Of a stretch of DNA of 11,110 nucleotides, positions 7,391 through 11,110 are shown piece after piece. The notes below the pieces were generated by a model. It worked only from the letters and a program-made list of their open reading frames with translations, had not been told where the DNA came from and ran no database searches. Position numbers and translations under genes: made by a program. Origin of the DNA: Synechococcales cyanobacterium PMM_0003. Its GTDB lineage: Bacteria > Cyanobacteriota > Cyanobacteriia > Pseudanabaenales > Pseudanabaenaceae. The stretch's first letter is position 1. Every line of letters begins with the position of its first letter. The DNA is taken from positions 1 to 11,110 of the forward strand of contig CASBRC010000011.1 in NCBI GenBank assembly GCA_949128015.1, read 5' to 3'.

Positions 7391-7495
7391 GTACCAAGTG
7401 GTATGGCTTCGACTCCGCTCAGCCATCGATGGCTGAGCGGAGCGATGTGATGAGCCTGCCGAATTATCGAAGCCAGTCTCATAAATAGTTGGTAC
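7391..7495. repeat. Composite palindromic repeat interrupted by a 24-nt insertion
   Basis: A perfect inner palindrome spans 7413-7442, with half-arm CTCCGCTCAGCCATC and its complement. Outside it, TGGCTTCGA (7404-7412) matches TCGAAGCCA (7467-7475). The two matches become one continuous, nearly perfect palindrome if bases 7443-7466 are removed, so one arm has acquired about 24 extra bases. A further outer pair is GTACCAA (7391-7397) with TTGGTAC (7489-7495). The GGCTTCGACTCCGCTCAGCC type of palindrome is familiar as an intergenic dispersed repeat in cyanobacteria. That recollection was not tested here. Confidence 0.7.
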
Positions 7496-7512
7496 TTTAT
7501 TTTCGTGCTCGT

Positions 7513-7564
7513 CCCTAATTCCCCAAAAGCTTTGGTGCACGCCAAAGCTTTTGGGGAATTAGGG
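7513..7564. repeat. 23-bp perfect hairpin after the CofE-like gene
   Basis: Arms 7513-7535 and 7542-7564 are exact reverse complements with the 6-nt loop TGCACG. The stem contains CCCCAAAAGCTTTGG, close to the CCCAAAAAGCT stem of the hairpins at 370-444 and 10946-11021. It begins 3 nt past the stop of the minus-strand gene, a terminator position. No T-tract follows in that direction (the next bases are ACGAGCACG), so rho-independent termination is doubtful. Confidence 0.8.
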
Positions 7565-7567
7565 TTT

Positions 7568-8752
7568 TTATACGCCACTATTGGGGCGGATCAAGACGAT
7601 GGGAGTTTGCTCGGCAGCATTACCCGCAGGATTCATTAAGAGAGCTTGATTGAGAAGTTTTTCTGATGCGCCTGAAGTTGCGGCTAAGACCTTGACCCGA
7701 CGCAAATCGTTGACATCGACGATCGCCGCTTCTAGTCCAGTACCTGCCTTAATTTCATCGACTACGGCTTGAGGATTTTTAGGGCCGAGGACAATAAATT
7801 GGTCATAGGGTGGCAAAGTACCCGTCACATCATCAATCAGTCGAGCTTGATCGCCTGCCAGCATATAAAATACTCCCGGCACTCGCAAAAATGCCTTAGC
7901 TAAAGCACCGACAATAAACGCAAAAGCAACTCGCCATGCCCCTGACTCATTAATCAGTGACTGCAAACCACAGGCGGTAGCGAGGCTAGAAGTACTTTTA
8001 AAGTAATAACAGAGGCGTTTGGCTAACCACTTGGGCTTAATATCGCTGGGATGATAGAAATTACCTTGCATAATTGCGATCGGGGTTTCGGCGATCGTGA
8101 CAATATCTCCCGCTTGAGCGTGGCTCATCACATATCGTTGCATCACATCCACAGGATTATCCCCTGCGGATAAGATGTGAGTACGAATGGGCAACACATC
8201 TGCGTCTGGTGTCGGTCGCCAGCGCTCCCTTTGATCTGCATCAGGAAACTGTAGGGGGATAATACAATGTTTGACTTTTTCTTCTCGTCCTGCTGGCCCA
8301 TAGATAGTGTAATGAACCCGCACCCATACAGTTTTCAGTTCTTCTAAGCTTTTGCCACTGAGGTCGATCTGGATCTCAACGGCAGTATTGTGATTGGGCG
8401 TAACAATATAGGACTCCCAATAATTGTCATTTCGACTGGCCGAATTAGGATGGCGCGATCGCAAATGGACTTGGCTGTTTATCCCATCAAGGCTATCACT
8501 CGACAGCAGCGAGATCTCAGGATTGACCTCGACTAAAAAAACATCAAGATTACGAGTTTTGTTTGTGGCGGTTAAAATCAACTCCAAACGATAGTGGTCT
8601 GGCTCGTAGGTCAAAAATTGCCAAAGCCCACTATCAAATTCTAGTAAGTTGCCTTGGCGAGTTTTGTACTGCCACTCAAACAACAACCACAGCAGCAAAA
8701 CCAGACCACCGAAAACTGCGATCGCAATAGCCACACCAATCAAAATATTCAT
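7568..8752 (-). CDS. Membrane-anchored CofE-like (F420-0:gamma-glutamyl ligase-like) protein
   Basis: A 394-residue protein with one N-terminal transmembrane segment (about 3-25), a region of about 150 residues I do not recognise (30-180), and a C-terminal half resembling the F420-0:gamma-glutamyl ligase fold. In that half, LPIRTHILSAGDNPVDVM (187-204), AGDIVTIAETPIAIMQG (214-230) and TPIVLIRP (383-390) correspond to the CofE pattern of PIRT, a GD(I/V)V..AE...A..QG stretch and a closing TP(I/V)VL(I/V)R. True CofE adds glutamates to coenzyme F420. Cyanobacteria are not known to depend on F420, so the substrate is open. The start is ATG 8752, 4 nt past the trpA stop, with AGGGA at 8765-8761 inside the last trpA codons. 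A longer reading from 8875 would overlap trpA and is rejected. Co-transcription with trpA is likely; a functional link is not shown. Confidence 0.75.
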   Translation of the reverse strand: MNILIGVAIAIAVFGGLVLLLWLLFEWQYKTRQGNLLEFDSGLWQFLTYEPDHYRLELILTATNKTRNLDVFLVEVNPEISLLSSDSLDGINSQVHLRSRHPNSASRNDNYWESYIVTPNHNTAVEIQIDLSGKSLEELKTVWVRVHYTIYGPAGREEKVKHCIIPLQFPDADQRERWRPTPDADVLPIRTHILSAGDNPVDVMQRYVMSHAQAGDIVTIAETPIAIMQGNFYHPSDIKPKWLAKRLCYYFKSTSSLATACGLQSLINESGAWRVAFAFIVGALAKAFLRVPGVFYMLAGDQARLIDDVTGTLPPYDQFIVLGPKNPQAVVDEIKAGTGLEAAIVDVNDLRRVKVLAATSGASEKLLNQALLMNPAGNAAEQTPIVLIRPNSGV

Positions 8753-8756
8753 AAGC

Positions 8757-9551
8757 CTAATCCCTACTGATCGATTGCTTAAGAGTTTTGCAAAGTTCAG
8801 CGATCGCATGTAAACCACCAGCAGGCTCTGCGAGTTTCTTGACCATCGCACTACCAACAATCGCCCCATCGGCATTCCAGTCGATTACTTGTTTCGCATG
8901 TTCAGGCTGCGAGATCCCAAACCCAACTGCGATCGGCTTGTCCGTAATCACTCTTAGCTGCTCGATCATCGTCTTTACGCCCTTAGAAACTTCAGTCCGC
9001 ACACCTGTAACGCCCGTAGCACTGACTACATAGATAAAGCCCTGCGACTTTTCGGCGATCGCAGCTACGCGATCGGGAGGGCTAGTAGGAGCAATCAACA
9101 AAATTACTTCGATCCCCGCCTTTTCAGCAGGCTCTAGTAAAACATGGGATTCTTCCAAGGGTAAATCAGGGACGACTAATCCGCGCACCCCTGCTTCATA
9201 AATTGTTTGCAAAAACTTGGCTACACCCATATTCAAAATCGGGTTGTAGTAAGTAAATAAAATAATTGGCGATCGCAATTCTGGCGCAACCGATCTGACT
9301 ACATCTAAAACTTTTTCTAGCGTTGTCCCATTTTGCAAGGCTCTTGTTGCGGCAGCCTGAATAACGGGCCCATCAGCTAATGGGTCGGAGTATGGTACAC
9401 CAAGCTCGATTATGTCCGCACCGTTTTGATCCAAGACCCGCAAAGCTTTTGCTGTTGCCTCTAAGCTAGGATCACCAGCCGTAATGAATGGAATAAGGGC
9501 GGCTTGCCCTTTAGCTCGCAGTTCTTCAAATCGAGCGGAAACGGATATCAT
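8757..9551 (-). CDS. trpA: Tryptophan synthase alpha subunit
   Basis: Cleaves indole-3-glycerol phosphate to indole and glyceraldehyde-3-phosphate. Indole then channels to the beta subunit (TrpB), which is not in this window. The 264-residue TIM barrel has the normal family length. It shows PFITAGDPS, the catalytic Glu49 in [16 protein letters not shown] and catalytic Asp60 in the same block, at the same numbers as in the Salmonella enzyme. It also has FTYYNP (loop 2 start), [26 protein letters not shown] and the phosphate-binding VGFGIS and AIVGSAMV segments. The protein looks fully functional. It is the first gene of a likely two-gene operon with the CofE-like gene. The start ATG 9551 has only a poor, distant purine stretch (GGGA), and a TATAAT lies about 33 bp upstream. 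Confidence 0.97.
   Translation of the reverse strand: MISVSARFEELRAKGQAALIPFITAGDPSLEATAKALRVLDQNGADIIELGVPYSDPLADGPVIQAAATRALQNGTTLEKVLDVVRSVAPELRSPIILFTYYNPILNMGVAKFLQTIYEAGVRGLVVPDLPLEESHVLLEPAEKAGIEVILLIAPTSPPDRVAAIAEKSQGFIYVVSATGVTGVRTEVSKGVKTMIEQLRVITDKPIAVGFGISQPEHAKQVIDWNADGAIVGSAMVKKLAEPAGGLHAIAELCKTLKQSISRD
8761..8765 (-). promoter_or_regulatory. Ribosome binding site of the CofE-like gene inside trpA
   Basis: AGGGA on the minus strand lies 8 nt before ATG 8752 and overlaps the last sense codons and stop of trpA. This supports the 8752 start and suggests translational coupling. Confidence 0.55.
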
Positions 9552-9583
9552 GACGTAAAAATTCCCACAAAATGTAGTCCCGT

Positions 9584-9589
9584 ATTATA
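9584..9589 (-). promoter_or_regulatory. trpA: Candidate -10 box of trpA
   Basis: A perfect TATAAT on the minus strand lies 33 bp before the trpA ATG. The hexamer 17 bp further upstream (9607-9612) is a poor -35 match and overlaps the end of the 20-bp hairpin. The assignment rests on one box only. Confidence 0.4.
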
Positions 9590-9607
9590 GTAGCGCCTCA
9601 TGGCTAC

Positions 9608-9650
9608 ATAGATAATAAAAGCCTTGCTTCGCAAGGCTTTTATTATCTAT
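9608..9650. repeat. 20-bp perfect hairpin with GCTTCGC centre
   Basis: Arms 9608-9627 and 9631-9650 are exact reverse complements with loop TTC. The outer arm is ATAGATAATAAAAGCC and the centre reads TTGCTTCGCAA. It lies 57 bp upstream of trpA in a divergent region, so it does not terminate a neighbouring gene. Confidence 0.85.
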
Positions 9651-9770
9651 CTTAATTACTAATTTGTAATTGGGCAGGTTGCGTCATGTCCCTAAACGTA
9701 GTACAAGAAAGCATAGATTTACTAACAGCTTTGTGAAATTCAACATTTTTCTATTAAAAAGCCCAAAGTG

Positions 9771-9796
9771 CTTTACAGCCTATTGAGGCTTTAAAG
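9771..9796. repeat. Imperfect 10-bp hairpin
   Basis: CTTTACAGCC (9771-9780) and GGCTTTAAAG (9787-9796) pair at nine of ten positions with the loop TATTGA. It directly precedes the larger hairpin at 9801. Confidence 0.45.
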
Positions 9797-9800
9797 GGTA

Positions 9801-9851
9801 CAGAGAAATTTTTAAAAGTGACGCTTCGCATCACTTTTAAAAATTTCTCTG
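9801..9851. repeat. 21-bp perfect hairpin with GCTTCGC centre
   Basis: Arms 9801-9821 and 9831-9851 are exact reverse complements, then one C/A mismatch, then two more pairs around TTC. The centre CGCTTCGCA resembles that of the hairpin at 9608-9650 while the outer arms (CAGAGAAATTTTTAAAAGTG) are unrelated. It lies 72 bp upstream of the ATPase-fold gene. Confidence 0.85.
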
Positions 9852-9923
9852 GGTTTCATCGCAGCGCAAAGCGCTGTATTACAAACTGTATAAAGACATC
9901 AATATTAAACTCATATTAAAAAA

Positions 9924-10514
9924 ATGGCGTTAACTATGGCGCAAGTCTTTGGAGAATTTACAGAAGATTTTTCGGAAAGAAGTGAGTTTTTGGTTTTGGG
10001 GTTTTCTCCATCATCTTTGCCAATTCAACTACGCTGGAAAACAAATGGACTTTCGGCTGATTTCCTAGGCGACTATGTCAAAAACTTTTTCCCTGTTGAC
10101 AACAGTGTTGCTTTAAATAAGCAAACTGAGGTTCGGCACGCGGTTAGTTTTGTCGCCAATGAATTGCTCGAAAATGCAATGAAATACAGTGATATAAGTG
10201 CAGGACAACCGATTAATCTGGAAGTACACCTGTTTAAAGATCGCCTAATATTTTTGTCGAAAAATAGTGTGCATCAGGATGCGATCGCAAATTTTCAGTC
10301 CTTCTTACAAGAAATTACTGATGGCGATATTGGCGAAATGTATGTTAATCAGGTCGAAAAAAGTGCTGACAATGAGGATTCCAAAAGTTCAGGACTTGGT
10401 TATTTGACTATGCTCATGGACTATGATGCATTGCTAGGATGGAAGTTTGAACAAATTTCCGATACTAGTATTCCTGTCACAATGGTGACAACAATGGTGC
10501 AGTTACCTCTCTAG
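9924..10514 (+). CDS. RsbW/SiaB-like ATPase-fold (HATPase-type) regulatory protein
   Basis: A 196-residue soluble protein. Residues about 74-90 (VSFVANELLENAMKYSD) form the N box of the GHKL/HATPase_c fold, with Glu80, Glu83 and Asn84 at the expected metal- and ATP-binding places. SSGLGYLTMLMDY (155-167) looks like a reduced G box. There is no dimerisation/histidine phosphorylation domain, so it is not a standard sensor kinase. It resembles stand-alone serine kinases of partner-switching systems (RsbW/SpoIIAB) and the SiaB/DUF6272 group. The distinctive N-terminal part (FSPSSLPIQLRW, LSADFLGDYVKNFFPVD) matches my recollection of conserved cyanobacterial proteins of this group. The next gene encodes a STAS-domain protein, the classic substrate of such kinases. 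ATG 9924 was chosen as the first start; ATG 9936 is also possible, and neither has a Shine-Dalgarno. Confidence 0.75.
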   Translation: MALTMAQVFGEFTEDFSERSEFLVLGFSPSSLPIQLRWKTNGLSADFLGDYVKNFFPVDNSVALNKQTEVRHAVSFVANELLENAMKYSDISAGQPINLEVHLFKDRLIFLSKNSVHQDAIANFQSFLQEITDGDIGEMYVNQVEKSADNEDSKSSGLGYLTMLMDYDALLGWKFEQISDTSIPVTMVTTMVQLPL

Positions 10515-10582
10515 CAAGATTTTTAAAAACATTAGAGAAATCTCTAGTGAAGTTTCTAGAAAATATCAATCAAACTTTTATT

Positions 10583-10587
10583 AGGAG
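10583..10587 (+). promoter_or_regulatory. Shine-Dalgarno of the STAS-domain gene
   Basis: AGGAG followed by AAG lies 10 nt before ATG 10598. It is the strongest ribosome binding site in the window, in contrast to the upstream gene, which has none visible. This may make the STAS protein more abundant than its partner. Confidence 0.6.
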
Positions 10588-10597
10588 AAGTTAAATA

Positions 10598-10942
10598 ATG
10601 GAAGTGAAAGGAGATGATTATCGGGTCTGGTATGAACAATTAGATACGATCATCTATTGCCAAGGATCTTTACGCTTAGCAGGGACAGAGGAATATGCAC
10701 CAATCGTAAAGATTTTAGAGAATGTAATTGACAAAACCCCAAAGAAGATTACTTTAAATCTCTGCCAGTTAGAATTTTTAAATAGTTCAGGAATTAATGT
10801 TCTATCTAAATTTGTGATTAAAGTTCGCCAAAAAGAAACAATTAGTATTATTGTTCAGGGTTCTGAAAGCATACCTTGGCAAGGTAAGTCCTTAAAAAAC
10901 CTACAACGACTAATGCCATCTCTAAAATTGGAATGGGTTTAG
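10598..10942 (+). CDS. STAS-domain protein, anti-sigma-factor-antagonist-like
   Basis: A 114-residue protein with the STAS fold pattern: an N-terminal strand region (TIIYCQGSLRL, 17-27), a helix (EYAPIVKILENVI), strand KKITLNLCQLEFLNSSGINVLSKFVIKV (49-76), then a strand (ISIIVQG). The NSSGIN segment (62-67) matches the DSSGL/G loop that carries the phosphorylated serine in SpoIIAA and RsbV, making Ser63 (or Ser64) the likely target. The usual Asp is replaced by Asn62. Its neighbour 83 bp upstream on the same strand is a probable serine kinase, so the two likely form a partner-switching pair: phosphorylation releases the STAS protein, and a PP2C-type phosphatase, not in this window, would reset it. 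The output is not indicated; no sigma factor is nearby. Confidence 0.78.
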   Translation: MEVKGDDYRVWYEQLDTIIYCQGSLRLAGTEEYAPIVKILENVIDKTPKKITLNLCQLEFLNSSGINVLSKFVIKVRQKETISIIVQGSESIPWQGKSLKNLQRLMPSLKLEWV

Positions 10943-10945
10943 CTA

Positions 10946-11021
10946 AGGTGTAATAAAAACTTAAATCCCAAAAAGCTGCGCGTGCGCCACAGCTTTTTGG
11001 GATTTGGTTTTTATTACGCCT
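10946..11021. terminator. Long hairpin between convergent genes, probable bidirectional terminator
   Basis: The inner stem 10963-10978 with 10990-11005 is 16 bp and perfect. The outer stem 10946-10960 with 11007-11021 is perfect except for one G/T wobble; a small bulge lies between. The loop is CGCGTGCGCCA. It starts 3 nt after the STAS gene stop and ends 2 nt before the stop of the facing gene. The plus-strand side ends GGTTTTTATTA, so termination is plausible. Stem (CCCAAAAAGCT) and core are shared with the hairpin at 370-444, so it may be a dispersed repeat serving as a terminator. Confidence 0.7.
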
Positions 11022-11023
11022 AC

Positions 11024-11110
11024 CTACTCAACTCTACGAATAGTCTCTTTACGAATAGTTTCTAAAAGATTGTTGATTGCATCTGGTGAAACATGCCCCG
11101 TATCCACCTC
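11024..11110 (-). CDS. C-terminal end of an unidentified protein (gene continues beyond window end)
   Basis: Reading leftward from the window edge gives 28 residues and a TAG stop at 11024-11026. The sequence includes VDTGHVSPDAINNLLETI and ends RKETIRRVE. It looks helical and charged, with a short internal repeat (ETIRK, ETIRR) that comes from a direct DNA repeat TACGAATAGT at 11035-11044 and 11050-11059. I do not recognise the family. It is called coding because the frame is open to the edge, the composition is protein-like, and its stop abuts the hairpin where the convergent gene also ends. Confidence 0.5.
   Translation of the reverse strand, partial: EVDTGHVSPDAINNLLETIRKETIRRVE

Larger units (their letters stand above)
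7143..7567. other. Intergenic region upstream of smc
   Basis: This 425-bp stretch separates smc from the end of the CofE-like gene, both on the minus strand, so it should contain the smc promoter. It holds three TGCAGT repeats spaced 11 bp (7153-7180), a HIP1 site (7182-7189), a 16-bp hairpin (7213-7249), a composite broken palindrome (7391-7495) and a 23-bp hairpin (7513-7564). Open stretches across it are low-quality and overlap the inverted repeats. No clear -35/-10 pair was found. Confidence 0.6.
9552..9923. other. Divergent intergenic region between trpA and the ATPase-fold gene
   Basis: This 372-bp non-coding stretch carries a -10-like box for trpA (9584-9589), a 20-bp perfect hairpin (9608-9650), an imperfect hairpin (9771-9796), a 21-bp perfect hairpin (9801-9851) and a short inverted repeat CAGCGC-AAA-GCGCTG (9862-9876). 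No terminator is expected between divergent genes. No RNA gene or credible small protein gene was found. Confidence 0.6.

Noticed and set aside
7267..7578. 103-codon minus-strand open frame in the gap upstream of smc
   Set aside because: It runs through the composite palindrome and the 23-bp hairpin, has repeat-derived and low-complexity sequence, and resembles no protein.
8753..8875. Longer form of the CofE-like protein starting at 8875
   Set aside because: It would overlap the 3' end of trpA on the same strand by over 100 bp. The ATG at 8752 has a Shine-Dalgarno and places a transmembrane helix at the N terminus.
9687..9737. 16-codon plus-strand frame MSLNVVQESIDLLTAL in the trpA divergent region
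   Set aside because: Very short, no ribosome binding site, no recognisable family; likely chance.
1..11110. CRISPR array, tRNA, rRNA, riboswitch or transposase gene
   Set aside because: Looked for on both strands: the repeats are inverted hairpins and not regularly spaced direct repeats with spacers, and no tRNA/rRNA-like sequence or transposase reading frame was seen.

Overview
The window is chromosomal DNA from a cyanobacterium, most likely Pseudanabaena or a close filamentous relative. The evidence is the many copies of the cyanobacterial HIP1 octamer GCGATCGC (for example near 52, 341, 2683, 5361, 7182, 8456 and 10281), an FtsH of the cyanobacterial FtsH3 (slr1604-like) type, a cyanobacterial-type SMC, and a tryptophan synthase alpha gene followed by the CofE-like membrane protein seen in cyanobacteria. 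The genus is inferred, not demonstrated.

Layout from left to right. The 5' part of fmt (methionyl-tRNA formyltransferase) runs leftward off the window from 215. A divergent intergenic region with a 36-bp perfect hairpin separates it from ftsH (573-2444, plus strand). Two adjacent hairpins end ftsH. Convergent to it is a small type II toxin-antitoxin pair on the minus strand (Phd/YefM-like antitoxin 3158-3406, PIN-domain toxin 2743-3150), downstream of smc (3531-7142, minus). A 425-bp intergenic region carries several inverted repeats, including a palindrome broken by a 24-nt insertion. Next is a minus-strand operon, trpA (8757-9551) then the CofE-like membrane protein (7568-8752), with a 4-nt gap. 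Past another hairpin-rich divergent region, a plus-strand pair encodes an RsbW/SiaB-like ATPase-fold protein (9924-10514) and a STAS-domain protein (10598-10942), probably a partner-switching signalling module. The window closes with the 28-residue C-terminal end of an unidentified minus-strand gene.

Most genes are housekeeping: translation initiation, membrane proteolysis, chromosome organisation and tryptophan synthesis. The accessory parts are the toxin-antitoxin pair and the partner-switching pair.

The most unusual aspect is the intergenic DNA. Nearly every gap holds one or more long, near-perfect inverted repeats with tiny loops. They include gaps between divergent genes, where a terminator is not needed. 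Three of them (370-444, 7513-7564, 10946-11021) share the stem motif CCCAAAA(A)GCT, and two share a GC-rich core, so they look like a dispersed hairpin repeat family rather than independent terminators.
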